Made by a program: the position numbers and the translations under genes. The notes beneath the pieces were generated by a model, which saw only the letters and a program-made list of their open reading frames with translations, searched no databases and was not told where the DNA came from. Shown piece by piece: positions 54,010-63,358 of a stretch of DNA of 64,000 nucleotides. The stretch is from assembly GCF_022024275.1 (NCBI RefSeq), contig NZ_CP091804.1, forward strand, positions 2,436,501 through 2,500,500. Direction: 5' to 3'. The stretch comes from Sphingopyxis sp. BSN-002. GTDB lineage: Bacteria; Pseudomonadota; Alphaproteobacteria; Sphingomonadales; Sphingomonadaceae. Position 1 is the first letter of the stretch; each line of letters begins with the position of its first letter.

Positions 54010-54651
54010 ATGTCAGAACGCGCCGATCATGATCGCACGATGCGCCGGATGTGGGCGGCCAGCGGGTCGAGCCACGACCGGGTCGTGCGCATCCTGCGCT
54101 TCGGCCTGCCGCTGGTGATCGGGGTCGTCGCGGCGGTGCTCGTCTTCTCGCCCTTCACCCAGCGCACCGAGATCAGCTTCCTGCTCGCCAAGGACAAGGT
54201 CGACATGGCGAGCGAGCGGATGAAGGTGACGCGCGCCGAATATCGCGGGCAGGATTCGAAGGGCCAGCCTTTCGCGTTGCTCGCGGGAAGTGCGGTGCAG
54301 AAAAGTTCGGCCGAACCCGTCGTACGGATGAGCCAGCTTTCGGGCGCGATCAGGCTGAACGACGGTCCGGCCACCATCGCGGCGGCGGCGGGGCAATATA
54401 ATATGGATACCGAGAAGGTTTCGGTGCCGGGTACGGTCCGGGTGCGGAGCGCGAACGGCTACAGCCTCGATGCGAGCAACGTCGCGATCGACCTCAAGAG
54501 CCGCAGCCTCGCCGGGACCGGCGGCGTCAACGGCGCATTGAATATCGGGCAGTTTTCCGCCAACCAGATGACGGCGGACCTTGATGCGCGGGTCGTCCGC
54601 CTGCAGGGCAATGCCAAGCTCAGGATCAATCAGGGAGCGCTGAAGAAATGA
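54010..54651 (+). CDS. lptC: LPS export protein LptC
   Basis: Inner-membrane bitopic subunit of the Lpt bridge that moves lipopolysaccharide from the inner to the outer membrane (213 residues). One N-terminal helix (LRFGLPLVIGVVAAVLVFSPF) is followed by a periplasmic beta-jellyroll starting ISFLLAKDKVDMASERMKV and ending LRINQGALKK. Overlaps lptA by 4 bp (54648-54651). The partners LptB, LptF and LptG are not in this window. Confidence 0.9.
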   Translation: MSERADHDRTMRRMWAASGSSHDRVVRILRFGLPLVIGVVAAVLVFSPFTQRTEISFLLAKDKVDMASERMKVTRAEYRGQDSKGQPFALLAGSAVQKSSAEPVVRMSQLSGAIRLNDGPATIAAAAGQYNMDTEKVSVPGTVRVRSANGYSLDASNVAIDLKSRSLAGTGGVNGALNIGQFSANQMTADLDARVVRLQGNAKLRINQGALKK

Positions 54652-55223
54652 AGGGGCTTTGGACGATGAAGAGCGGACTGCTCGCAGGAGCGAGCTTCGC
54701 GCTGACCAGCCTCGCGATCCTCGCGACCGGAGGCGGTGCCCCCGCGCAGGCGCAGGCGCTCGCCAACCACAACAGCAATGCGCCGGTCGATTTCGACGCG
54801 GGCAGCATCGAGGTGCAGGACCGCGCCGACCGCGTCGTGCTGTCGGGCGGGGTCAAGGTGACGCAGGCCGGGATGACCGTAACGTCGCAGCGCATGACCG
54901 TCGCCTACACGCGTTCGGGCAGCACCGACGTCAATCGGCTCGATGCGACAGGGGGCGTCGTCGTGACCAAGGGCAATGAAGTCGCGAAGGGCAATGTCGC
55001 GATCTACGATCTCGACAAGCGGCTGATCACGATGGTCGGAAACGTCCAGCTGACGCAGGGCGCGAACCGGCTGAACGGCGGACGGCTGCTGATCGACCTC
55101 AACAGCGGCAAGGCGACGGTCGACGGCCGGGGTGCCGCGCGCGGCCCCGACGGCAACCCGGTCAGCGGCCAGAGCGGCGGGCGCGTCACGGGCACCTTCA
55201 CGGTACCCGAAAGAAAGCAGTAA
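54648..55223 (+). CDS. lptA: LPS transport periplasmic protein LptA
   Basis: Periplasmic bridge protein (191 residues) of the Lpt system. Signal peptide (LLAGASFALTSLAILATGG, cleaved after AQAQA near residue 38), then the OstA domain: APVDFDAGSIEVQDRADRVV, LSGGVKVTQAGMTVTSQRMT, DATGGVVVTKGNEVAKG and NVQLTQGANRLNGGR. Overlaps lptC by 4 bp. In many alphaproteobacteria lptB follows; here a 50-residue ORF and an Atm1-type exporter do instead. Confidence 0.93.
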   Translation: MKGLWTMKSGLLAGASFALTSLAILATGGGAPAQAQALANHNSNAPVDFDAGSIEVQDRADRVVLSGGVKVTQAGMTVTSQRMTVAYTRSGSTDVNRLDATGGVVVTKGNEVAKGNVAIYDLDKRLITMVGNVQLTQGANRLNGGRLLIDLNSGKATVDGRGAARGPDGNPVSGQSGGRVTGTFTVPERKQ

Positions 55224-55326
55224 CCCTGAATTTTAAGGATTGCGAAAGCGCCGCGGGGTGATTTTCCACGCGGGGACCAGACCCATTTGCGGTGCCGGGG
55301 GGCGGCCGCGCAAGCGAGGCGTCCCC

Positions 55327-55479
55327 ATGCGATATTCCCCTTTGCTTCCGACCCGTCGCCCGATCTTCGGCCGCCGCATCGCCGATGCCGGCGAGGCCGA
55401 ACCTGCGGCGCCGACGCGCGAGGAACGGCGGCTGCTCGACCGCATTGTCAGCCACATGGGAAAGCGTCAGGGGCGTTGA
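55327..55479 (+). CDS. Small basic protein, uncertain
   Basis: A 50-residue frame starting MRYSPLLPTRRPIFGRRIAD, Arg-rich, ending RIVSHMGKRQGR. It lies between lptA and the ABC exporter. Its size and lack of family make it uncertain; the GC-skew and codon pattern look ordinary. No clear ribosome site. It is listed because it is the only plausible content of this gap. Confidence 0.35.
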   Translation: MRYSPLLPTRRPIFGRRIADAGEAEPAAPTREERRLLDRIVSHMGKRQGR

Positions 55480-55521
55480 TCCGCTTGGCGTAAGCGAAGC
55501 GGCATCCTACATGGGGCGCGC

Positions 55522-57336
55522 ATGCCGCCCCAGATACCCTCTTCCTCCACGCCCCGCGAAGAACCGCCCGTCCTGGCGACGCTGCGGCGCTTCCTGCCGT
55601 ATCTCTGGCCTGCGGGGCAGACCGAGGCGAAGGTCCGCATCGTCCTCGCGGCGCTCATCGTGCTCGCGTCGAAGGGCGTGCAGCTGTCGATGGGCTTTCT
55701 CTATGGCGCCGCGATCGACAAGATGGTGCCGGGGATGGAGGAAGGCGTCGCGCTCGCGATCGGGCTGGTGCTCGCCTACGCCGGCGCGCGCTTCGCCGGG
55801 GTGCTGTTCGACAACCTCCGCAACGTCGTGTTCGAACGCGTGGGGCAGGATGCGACGCGCGAGCTCGCGATCACGACCTTCACTCACCTCCATGCGCTCA
55901 GCCTGCGTTTCCACCTCGCGCGACGGACGGGCGAAGTCACCAAGGTGATCGAACGCGGCACCAAGAGCATCGACACGATGCTCTATTTCCTGCTCTTCAA
56001 CATCGCGCCGACGGTGATCGAACTGGTCGCGGTGCTGATCATCTTCTGGACCAAATTCAGCTTCGGTCTCGCCAGCGGCACTGCGCTGATGGTCGTCGTC
56101 TATATCGTCTTTACCCGCAAGGTGACCGACTGGCGCAACGCGCTGCGCACGCGGATGAATGACCTCGACACGCTGACCGTCGGGCGCAGCGTCGACAGCC
56201 TGCTCAATTACGAGACGGTCAAATATTTCGGCGCCGAAGGCCGCGAGGCGGCGCGCTACCGCGACGTCGCCGACCAATATGCGCGCGCGGCGGTAAAGAG
56301 CGAGAACAGCCTCGCCTGGCTCAACATCGGGCAGAGCCTGATCACCAACACCGCGATGGCGGCGGCGATGGCGTACACCGTCTGGGGCTGGTCGGTCGGC
56401 GAATATAAGGTCGGCGACGTGGTGCTGGTGAACACGCTGCTCGCGCAGCTGTTCCGTCCGCTCGACATGCTCGGCATGGTGTACCGGATGATCCGGCAGG
56501 GATTGATCGACATGGAGGCGATGTTCCGCCTGATCGACACCCCGCCCGAGATCCGCGATGCCGACGGGGCTCCCGCGCTGGTTGTGACCGGCGGCGCAGT
56601 GGCGTTCGACAATGTCGTCTTCGGCTATGAGGACGACCGGACGATCCTGCAGGGCGTCAGCTTCGCTGCCCAAGCCGGCGAGACGCTGGCGATCGTCGGG
56701 CCGTCGGGGGCAGGCAAATCGACGATCGCGCGATTGCTCTTCCGCTTCTACGATCCGCAGGGCGGGCGCGTGCTGATCGACGGGCAGGATATCAAGGCGG
56801 TCACACAGGCGAGTCTCCGCGCCGAGATCGGGATCGTCCCCCAAGACACGGTGCTGTTCAACGACAGCATCGGCTACAACATCGCCTATGGCCGCGCCGA
56901 TGCGAGCGTTGACGAGATCGCGGAAGCCGCAAAGGGCGCGGCGATCGACGGCTTCATCGCGATGCTGCCGCAGGGCTATGAGACCGAGGTTGGCGAGCGC
57001 GGGCTGAAGCTGTCGGGGGGTGAGAAGCAGCGCGTCGCGATCGCGCGCACCTTGCTCAAGAACCCGCCGATCCTGATCCTCGACGAAGCGACGAGCGCAC
57101 TCGACAGTCGCACCGAGGCGGCGATTCAGGATACGCTCGAACGGATTGCCGAGCGGCGTACGACGCTGGTGATTGCGCACCGGCTGTCGACCGTGGTCAA
57201 CGCCGACCGGATCATCGTGCTTGAAAAGGGCCGCGTCGCCGAGACGGGGACGCACGATCAGCTGCTCGCGATGCGCGGGCTCTACGCCGACATGTGGGCA
57301 CGGCAGCAGGCGGAGCGGGAAGAGGGGACGGTTTGA
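55522..57336 (+). CDS. Atm1-type ABC exporter (glutathione/heavy-metal related)
   Basis: Half-transporter of 604 residues: one transmembrane domain of six helices, then the ATPase. The NYETVKYFGAEGREAARY segment is the hallmark of the Atm1/HMT1 subgroup, whose sphingomonad member NaAtm1 exports glutathione and its metal conjugates. Nucleotide domain: IVGPSGAGKSTIARLLFRFY (Walker A), LKLSGGEKQRVAIARTLL (signature), ILILDEATSALDS (Walker B) and VIAHRLSTV (H-loop). It acts as a homodimer in the inner membrane and helps Fe-S or heavy-metal homeostasis. Confidence 0.96.
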   Translation: MPPQIPSSSTPREEPPVLATLRRFLPYLWPAGQTEAKVRIVLAALIVLASKGVQLSMGFLYGAAIDKMVPGMEEGVALAIGLVLAYAGARFAGVLFDNLRNVVFERVGQDATRELAITTFTHLHALSLRFHLARRTGEVTKVIERGTKSIDTMLYFLLFNIAPTVIELVAVLIIFWTKFSFGLASGTALMVVVYIVFTRKVTDWRNALRTRMNDLDTLTVGRSVDSLLNYETVKYFGAEGREAARYRDVADQYARAAVKSENSLAWLNIGQSLITNTAMAAAMAYTVWGWSVGEYKVGDVVLVNTLLAQLFRPLDMLGMVYRMIRQGLIDMEAMFRLIDTPPEIRDADGAPALVVTGGAVAFDNVVFGYEDDRTILQGVSFAAQAGETLAIVGPSGAGKSTIARLLFRFYDPQGGRVLIDGQDIKAVTQASLRAEIGIVPQDTVLFNDSIGYNIAYGRADASVDEIAEAAKGAAIDGFIAMLPQGYETEVGERGLKLSGGEKQRVAIARTLLKNPPILILDEATSALDSRTEAAIQDTLERIAERRTTLVIAHRLSTVVNADRIIVLEKGRVAETGTHDQLLAMRGLYADMWARQQAEREEGTV

Positions 57337-57377
57337 CGGGCGTTGCGCGGTCGCGCAGCGCGGCATAGACCAAGGGC

Positions 57378-57929
57378 ATGAAGTCCTTCCTGATCGGCGC
57401 GCTGCTCGCCTTCGCTCTGGCCCATCCTGCCGCTGCCCGCGAGGGGCAGAAGATCGCAGTCGCGCTTGCGGTCGACAGCGGTGCGGTCATGCAGATCGGT
57501 GACGACGGAACGGGTGTCGCAGCGCTCGAAGGCAAGAAGCTTGACGAGCCGACCCCGTGGGTGCGGTCGGTCGCCCTGCATTTCACAAATGGGAAATATG
57601 ATTGGGCGAAGGGCGAGAAGTCGATATCGCTTCGCGGCGACGCGACGCTTGAGGAGCCGGACCCGGTGGTGCCGGGTCAGATCGGATTTGCCTTCCGGAA
57701 GATCGGAGACAGCGACCACCGGCTTCTTGTCATCGCGAACGGCTATGACCGGGCACTCGTCTATCGGGCGCAGATCCGGGTAAAGGGCGAGGACCGATAT
57801 ACCGACGTCTGCATGGTGCCACCGGGCACGCATGCGTTCGAGCATTGGCCCTATGCATCCGAGCGCATCCTGATGGCCGATTTTCGACTCGAATCCTGGA
57901 CCAATGGGCAAGCGCCGCGCTGCGAATAA
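57378..57929 (+). CDS. Secreted protein, unknown function
   Basis: A 183-residue protein with signal peptide (KSFLIGALLAFALAHPAAA, cleaved before REGQKIAVA near residue 21), then a domain starting ALAVDSGAVMQIGDDG, one pair of cysteines (DVCMVPPG, PRCE) likely disulfide-bonded, and a C-terminal SERILMADFRLESW. Function unknown. It follows the ABC exporter after 41 bp on the same strand and could share a transcript. It is convergent with the LysR gene. Confidence 0.78.
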   Translation: MKSFLIGALLAFALAHPAAAREGQKIAVALAVDSGAVMQIGDDGTGVAALEGKKLDEPTPWVRSVALHFTNGKYDWAKGEKSISLRGDATLEEPDPVVPGQIGFAFRKIGDSDHRLLVIANGYDRALVYRAQIRVKGEDRYTDVCMVPPGTHAFEHWPYASERILMADFRLESWTNGQAPRCE

Positions 57930-57932
57930 GCC

Positions 57933-58835
57933 TCAGTCGGCTTCCCAATAGGGCGGATCGCCAAACGCTTCCTTCAGATGATCCCTCAATGCCCGCAGCT
58001 TCGCCGACGGGTCGCGGCCCTGCGAATGTGCCATATAGATCCACTCCTCGTCGGGCGCGATGGCGAGCGGGATGGCGACGAGCTTGCCGGCCTTGATCGC
58101 CGGGCCGGCGATGAAGGCGGGGAGCATCGCGATGCCGAGGCCCGCGGCGACCGCGTCGCGGATCATGTCGCCGTTGTTGACGCCGAGCGCCTGCTTCGCC
58201 TGGATGGTGACGGGGCCGTCTTCGGTGCGGAAGTGCCAGTCGCTGGCGCCGCGGTTGGTGTAGAAGATGCCGCGGTGATCGCGCAGGTCCTGAAAGCAGG
58301 CCGGTGTGCCATGTTCGGCGAGATAGGCGGCCGACGCGGTCAGGATGCGGCGGCTTTTAGCGAGCTTCCAGACGACGAGCCGCGTGTCGTCGATCACCCC
58401 CTGCCGGATGATCGCGTCATGGCCGCTCGACGCGACGTCGATGCGGCGGTCGTCGAGGTCGAGCGTGAGGCGGATGTCGGGGTGGCTCTTCAGAAACGGA
58501 TAGAGCGCGGGGCCGAGGTGCATATGGCCGAAGGTCACCGGCGCGGCGATGCGCAGCGGTCCCGCAAGCGTGCCGCGGCGCTCGGCGATGTCGGCGGCGG
58601 CTTCGGTGACGTCGCGGGTGATGCGCTGCGCGCGCGGGAGGAAGGCGGTGCCGTCCTCGGTCAGGCTGAGCTTGCGGGTCGTGCGGTGGAGCAGCGCGCT
58701 GCCGAGCGAGCGTTCGAGTTCGGCGAGGCGCTCGCTTACCACCGATTTCGACAGGCGAAGCTGGCGCGCGGCACCGCTGATCGAGCCCTGCTCGACCGTC
58801 GCGACGAATGCGGCGATTCCCTCGATGCGGATCAT
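57933..58835 (-). CDS. LysR-family transcriptional regulator
   Basis: Regulator of 300 residues, winged helix at the N-terminus (EGIAAFVATVEQGSISGAAR, LRLSKSVVSERLAELERSLG, LLHRTTRKLSLTEDG) and the effector domain (APVTFGHMHLGPALYPFL, GHDAIIRQGV, AAGLGIAMLPAFIAGP). Transcribed divergently from the SDR gene at 58955, with a 119-bp gap carrying two direct repeats; it is the likely regulator of that gene. The C-terminus is Asp/Glu-rich. Confidence 0.95.
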   Translation of the reverse strand: MIRIEGIAAFVATVEQGSISGAARQLRLSKSVVSERLAELERSLGSALLHRTTRKLSLTEDGTAFLPRAQRITRDVTEAAADIAERRGTLAGPLRIAAPVTFGHMHLGPALYPFLKSHPDIRLTLDLDDRRIDVASSGHDAIIRQGVIDDTRLVVWKLAKSRRILTASAAYLAEHGTPACFQDLRDHRGIFYTNRGASDWHFRTEDGPVTIQAKQALGVNNGDMIRDAVAAGLGIAMLPAFIAGPAIKAGKLVAIPLAIAPDEEWIYMAHSQGRDPSAKLRALRDHLKEAFGDPPYWEAD

Positions 58836-58837
58836 TG

Positions 58838-58884
58838 TTCGGCTATTCCGAATTATAGAAACAAGAGTTGCCGTCTATTCCGAA
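58838..58884. promoter_or_regulatory. Repeated LysR operator candidate in the LysR/SDR gap
   Basis: CTATTCCGAA occurs twice (58843-58852 and 58875-58884), 32 bp apart, three helical turns. The first copy is also part of TTCGG-N5-CCGAA (58838-58852), a palindrome. Such spaced repeats suit a LysR tetramer binding on one face of the DNA and controlling both divergent genes. Confidence 0.5.
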
Positions 58885-58954
58885 CGGCGATCAAAGTCCA
58901 CTTTCTCCTCATCGACCACGGGCATCGGGCCCGCCGCCGAACAGGAGAAGACCC

Positions 58955-59719
58955 ATGAACCGTTTGCAGAACAAAGTCGCGATCGTCACTGGCGCCAGCG
59001 CCGGCATCGGCCGCGAAACCGCGAAGCTCTTCGCCGCCGAAGGCGCGAGCGTCGTCGTCGGGGCGCGCCGTCAGGCCGAACTCGACTCGCTGGTGGCCGA
59101 AATCACCGCCGCGGGCGGCAAGGCCGTCGCGGTCGCCGGCGACGTCCGCAGCGAAGCCTATCACGCTGCGCTCGTCGCCGCGGCGGTCGCCAACTTCGGC
59201 CGACTCGACATCGCCTTCAACAACGCCGGCGTGTTCGGCGAAGCCGGCCCCAGCACCGAAGTGTCCGAAGCGGGCTTCAACGACGCGCTGCAGGTCAACC
59301 TGACCGCGCCCTTCCTCGGCGCGAAGCACCAGATCGCCGAGATGGTGAAGCATGGCGGCGGATCGGTGATCTTCACCTCGACCTTCGTCGGCTACAGCTT
59401 CTCCTTCCCGGGCAGCGCTGCTTACTCGGCGAGCAAGTCGGGACTGATCGGCCTGACGCAGGCGCTCGCTGCGGAATATGGCCCGCAGAATGTCCGCGTG
59501 AATGCGGTGCTTCCCGGCGGGGTCGCGACCGACATGTTCGAAGCGGTCAACGACAGCGCCGAAAAGCAGGATTTCGTCACCAACCTGCACGCCCTGAAGA
59601 GGGTCGCGCAGCCGGTCGAGATCGCGAAGTCGGTGCTCTATCTCGCCTCCGACGATGCGAGCTTCGTCACCGGCACCGCGTCGCTGCTCGACGGGGGAGC
59701 CTCGATCACCCGCAGCTGA
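58955..59719 (+). CDS. SDR-family NAD(P)-dependent oxidoreductase
   Basis: Cytosolic 254-residue short-chain dehydrogenase, classical type. Cofactor motif TGASAGIGRETAK (GxxxGIG), NNAGVFG, and catalytic Ser/Tyr/Lys in STFVGYSFSFPGSAAYSASK (YSASK). The Arg in VVVGARRQ after the second strand suggests NADP preference. The ATG at 58955 follows AGGAGAAG. Divergent from the LysR gene that probably regulates it; substrate unknown, perhaps an aldehyde or quinone. Confidence 0.95.
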   Translation: MNRLQNKVAIVTGASAGIGRETAKLFAAEGASVVVGARRQAELDSLVAEITAAGGKAVAVAGDVRSEAYHAALVAAAVANFGRLDIAFNNAGVFGEAGPSTEVSEAGFNDALQVNLTAPFLGAKHQIAEMVKHGGGSVIFTSTFVGYSFSFPGSAAYSASKSGLIGLTQALAAEYGPQNVRVNAVLPGGVATDMFEAVNDSAEKQDFVTNLHALKRVAQPVEIAKSVLYLASDDASFVTGTASLLDGGASITRS

Positions 59720-59824
59720 TCGGCGGACCTTGCAAGACCGCGCCGGGCCTCGAAAGAGCGCCCGGCGTATTTTTGTGCGCTGCGAAACTTGACCCCCGGC
59801 GCCCCCGCCCCCTAGGCTTGGGAC

Positions 59825-61462
59825 ATGCCACACGACACGACCCTTATCGGCACGGTCGTGGCGGGCCTCGGGGTTGCCTTCCTGATGGGCGCGCTCGCGC
59901 ACCGGCTGCGGATTTCACCGATCGCGGGCTATTTGCTCGCGGGGGTGATGGTCGGTCCGTTCACGCCGGGCTTCGTCGCCGACACCGACCTTGCGCTCCA
60001 GCTCGCCGAGATCGGCGTGATCCTGCTGATGTTCGGCGTCGGTCTCCATTTCTCGCTGAAAGACCTGTTGTCGGTGCGCAAGATCGCGGTGCCGGGGGCC
60101 ATCTTGCAGATCGCGGTCGCGACCGCGCTGGGCGTGATGCTCGGCCTGTGGCTCGGCTGGTCGCTCGCGGGCGCGGCGATCTTCGGGCTCGCGCTGTCGG
60201 TCGCAAGTACGGTGGTGCTGCTGCGCGCGCTGCAGGCGCGCGACATGGTCGAAACCGAAAAGGGCCGCATTGCGGTCGGCTGGCTGATCGTCGAGGATCT
60301 GGCGATGGTGCTCGCGCTCGTGCTGCTGCCCGCGATGTTCGGGTCGCGCGGCGACGAGGCGAACGGCGCTGGGCTGTTGCAATCGGCGGGGATCGTGCTG
60401 GTCAAGGTCGTCGCCTTCGTTGCCTTCATGCTGATCGTCGCGCGCCGGGTGCTGCCATGGGTGCTGCACTGGGTCGCGCATTCGGGCTCGCGCGAGCTGT
60501 TCCGGCTTGCGGTGCTGGCGATCGCGCTCGGCGTCGCGTTCGGTGCTGCCGTTGTGTTCGACGTCAGCTTCGCGCTCGGGGCCTTCTTCGCAGGGATGAT
60601 CCTCGGCGAAACGCAACTGTCGCGGCGCGCCGCCGAGGAGACGCTGCCGCTGCGCGACGCGTTCGCGGTGCTGTTCTTCGTCTCGGTGGGGATGCTCTTC
60701 GACCCCAAGGTACTCGTCGAGCAGCCGCTGCCGGTGCTGGCGACGGTGGCGATCATCGTCTTCGGCAAGTCGCTCGCCGCCTATGCGCTCGTCCGCGCGT
60801 TCGGCCATCCGAACCAGACCGCGATGACCGTCGCGGTCAGCCTCGCGCAGATCGGCGAATTCTCGTTCATCCTCGCGGGGCTGGGCGTCGACCTGAAAGT
60901 CATGCCCGAGGAAGCGCGCGACCTGATCCTTGCGGGCTCGATCCTGTCGATCCTGTTCAACCCGATCTTCTTCACGCTGATGGTGAAGCGCATCCGCGCC
61001 GGGGAACCCGGGGAGATCGAAACGGACGAGGCCGATGTCCCCGCGCCGTGCAACGCGGGCGTGGTGCTGATCGGCTATGGCCGCGTCGGTAGCCATATTG
61101 GCGGCCTCATCTGCGGGCGCGGCGAGGGGCTGACGGTGATCGAGGACCAGAAGGATATGGCCGCCGCCGCCGAGGCCGCGGGGGCGACGGTGATTATCGG
61201 CGATGCGACAAAGGAAAGCGTGCTGCGCAAGGCGGGGCTCGACACCGCGCAGACCTTGCTCGTCGCGATCCCCGAGGGCGCCGAGGCGGGGGCGATCGTC
61301 CGGCGCGCTCGCGCGATCAACCCCGGGCTGGTGATCGTCGCGCGTGCGCATTCGGACGAAGAGGTCGACGATCTGGTGCGACGCGGCGCCGACCATGTCG
61401 TGATGGCCGAGCGCGAGACCGCGTCGCGGATGGCTGAACGGGCGATGCTGGCGCGGGCCTGA
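59825..61462 (+). CDS. CPA2-family cation:proton antiporter (KefB/YbaL-like)
   Basis: Membrane protein of 545 residues: about twelve helices in the N-terminal 380 residues, with ISPIAGYLLAGVMVGPFTPG and the helix-5 DLAM segment VGWLIVEDLAMVLAL, then an RCK-N domain GVVLIGYGRVGSHIGGLI, VIEDQKDMAAAAEAAG and IIGDATKESVL. Likely exchanges K+ or Na+ for protons and is gated by NAD(H), glutathione adducts or similar via RCK. ATG 59825. Confidence 0.94.
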   Translation: MPHDTTLIGTVVAGLGVAFLMGALAHRLRISPIAGYLLAGVMVGPFTPGFVADTDLALQLAEIGVILLMFGVGLHFSLKDLLSVRKIAVPGAILQIAVATALGVMLGLWLGWSLAGAAIFGLALSVASTVVLLRALQARDMVETEKGRIAVGWLIVEDLAMVLALVLLPAMFGSRGDEANGAGLLQSAGIVLVKVVAFVAFMLIVARRVLPWVLHWVAHSGSRELFRLAVLAIALGVAFGAAVVFDVSFALGAFFAGMILGETQLSRRAAEETLPLRDAFAVLFFVSVGMLFDPKVLVEQPLPVLATVAIIVFGKSLAAYALVRAFGHPNQTAMTVAVSLAQIGEFSFILAGLGVDLKVMPEEARDLILAGSILSILFNPIFFTLMVKRIRAGEPGEIETDEADVPAPCNAGVVLIGYGRVGSHIGGLICGRGEGLTVIEDQKDMAAAAEAAGATVIIGDATKESVLRKAGLDTAQTLLVAIPEGAEAGAIVRRARAINPGLVIVARAHSDEEVDDLVRRGADHVVMAERETASRMAERAMLARA

Positions 61463-61531
61463 CGCGCTTCGACGAATCCGGACGGGTTTGGACTTCCCTC
61501 GCCGCCGCTTCCTTTCTATCGCCGCCCGACA

Positions 61532-63310
61532 ATGTCCGCCGACGCTCTCCTCCCGCTGCTTAAATCCACCTTCGGTTTCGACGCCTTCCGCGGGAAGCAG
61601 GCCGAGGTCGTTTCGCGCGTCATGGCGCGCGAGCGCACGCTCGCGGTGATGCCGACGGGGGCGGGCAAGTCGCTGACATACCAGCTCCCTGCGGTCGCGC
61701 TCGACGGTTGCGTCGTTGTCGTCTCGCCGCTGATCGCGCTGATGCACGATCAGCTGCGCGGCGCGCGTGTGGCGGGGATTCGCGCGGCGTCGCTGACAAG
61801 CGTTGACGCCGATTTCGCCGACACGCGGCAGGCGTATCGCGACGGCCAGCTCGATCTGCTCTATATCGCGCCCGAGCGTGCGACGGGCGAGGGGTTCCGC
61901 TCGTTGATGGAGGCGCGGACGCCCGCGCTGTTCGCGATCGACGAGGCGCATTGCGTGTCCGAATGGGGGCATGATTTCCGCCCCGACTATCGGCTGCTGC
62001 GGCCGCTGCTCGATGCTTTTCCTGCGGTGCCGCGGCTCGCGCTGACCGCGACCGCCGACAAGCACACGCGCGAGGACATTCTCGTCCAGCTCGGCATTCC
62101 TGCCGAGGGGCTTGTGCTGGCGGGCTTCGACCGGCCGAATATCCGCTATCGCGTGACGCCGCGCATCTCGCCCGCAAGGCAGCTCACCGATTTCATCGCC
62201 GCCAACCCCGGACCCGGCATCGTCTATTGCCCGACGCGCGACGGGACCGAGCGGATGGCGGAGAAGCTGGCTGCAGCGACGGGGCGCAGCGTAGCCGCCT
62301 ATCACGCGGGTCTCGATCCCGAGCGGCGCGCGCAGGTGCAGCATGATTTCGTCGCGTCGGAGGACGGCATCGTCACCGCGACGGTCGCCTTCGGCATGGG
62401 GATCGACAAACCCGATGTCCGCTTCGTCGCGCATGCCGGGCTGCCGAAGTCGATCGAAAGCTATTATCAGGAAACGGGCCGCGCGGGGCGCGACGGCGAT
62501 CCGGCCGAGGTACTGATGCTATGGGGCGCCGAGGATTTCGCGCGCGCGCGGATGCGGCTCGGCGAGCTGCCCGAAGCGCGGATCGCTGGCGAGCGCGCGC
62601 GGCTCAATTCGCTCGCGGCGCTGGTCGAGACGGTCGAATGCCGCCGCGCGCTGCTGCTGCGCCACTTCGGCGAAAATCCGTCCGAGCGCTGCGGCAATTG
62701 CGACAATTGTCTCGAGCCGCCGCGGCAGGTCGATGCGACCGTCCTCGCGCAGAAGCTGCTCTCGGCGGTCTATCGCACCGGGCAGAGCTATGGCGCTGGG
62801 CATGTCGAGGCGGTTTTGACGGGGAAGAGTGACGAACGCATCGCCCAGCGCGGCCACGACAAGCTCTCGGTGTTCGGGATCGTCGAGGGCGAGGAAGCGC
62901 GGCTGATCAAGCCGCTTGTGCGCACCCTTGTCGCGCGCGAGGCGCTCGAGACGACCGAGCATGGTGGGCTGATGTTCGGCCCTGCCGGCCGCGCGATGAT
63001 GAAGGGCGAGACGCAGGTGTTGATCGCCGAGCCGCCGGTGAAGCGCACGCAGCGCGCGCCGCGCCGCGGCGACGGCGCGGCGGCGAATCCCGTCGGCGAT
63101 CCGCTATTCGATGCCCTCCGCGCGATGCGCCGCGAGCTCGCCGCCGAGGCGGGCGTGCCGCCCTATGTGATCTTCCACGACGCGGTACTCCGCGCCATGG
63201 CGAGCGATCGGCCTGCGACGCGTTCGGCGCTCGGAGCGATTCCCGGGGTCGGCACGAAAAAACTCGAGTCATGGGGCGACGCGTTTCTGGGCGTGATCCG
63301 GCAATATTGA
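61532..63310 (+). CDS. recQ: ATP-dependent DNA helicase RecQ
   Basis: DNA helicase of 592 residues in recombination and repair. Walker A MPTGAGKSLTYQLPA, DEAH box FAIDEAHCVSEWGHDFRPDY, aromatic-rich loop GHDFRPDYR, and motif VI QETGRAGRDG. The RQC zinc region has RHFGENPSERCGNCDNC, and the C-terminal HRDC domain is LFDALRAMRRELAAEAGVPP. The linker before HRDC is short. Standard length. Confidence 0.97.
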   Translation: MSADALLPLLKSTFGFDAFRGKQAEVVSRVMARERTLAVMPTGAGKSLTYQLPAVALDGCVVVVSPLIALMHDQLRGARVAGIRAASLTSVDADFADTRQAYRDGQLDLLYIAPERATGEGFRSLMEARTPALFAIDEAHCVSEWGHDFRPDYRLLRPLLDAFPAVPRLALTATADKHTREDILVQLGIPAEGLVLAGFDRPNIRYRVTPRISPARQLTDFIAANPGPGIVYCPTRDGTERMAEKLAAATGRSVAAYHAGLDPERRAQVQHDFVASEDGIVTATVAFGMGIDKPDVRFVAHAGLPKSIESYYQETGRAGRDGDPAEVLMLWGAEDFARARMRLGELPEARIAGERARLNSLAALVETVECRRALLLRHFGENPSERCGNCDNCLEPPRQVDATVLAQKLLSAVYRTGQSYGAGHVEAVLTGKSDERIAQRGHDKLSVFGIVEGEEARLIKPLVRTLVAREALETTEHGGLMFGPAGRAMMKGETQVLIAEPPVKRTQRAPRRGDGAAANPVGDPLFDALRAMRRELAAEAGVPPYVIFHDAVLRAMASDRPATRSALGAIPGVGTKKLESWGDAFLGVIRQY

Positions 63311-63346
63311 TGGCTCGGTTGGCGAAGCGACTTGCCGATTCCGAAA

Positions 63347-63358
63347 CCGGCTAGCCGG
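63347..63358. terminator. Palindrome after recQ, possible terminator
   Basis: CCGGCTAGCCGG is perfectly self-complementary, extended by GAAA / GTTT either side. Located 37 bp after the recQ stop; no T-run follows, so termination is uncertain. Confidence 0.3.

Noticed and set aside
55507..57366. A 619-codon minus-strand frame antisense to the Atm1-type exporter
   Set aside because: Shadow of the ABC gene; low-complexity, no start context, no motif.
59915..62434. An 839-codon minus-strand frame antisense to the antiporter and recQ
   Set aside because: Same GC-rich shadow effect; Arg/Asp/Glu/His/Gln-rich with no family match, while the plus strand genes have intact motifs.
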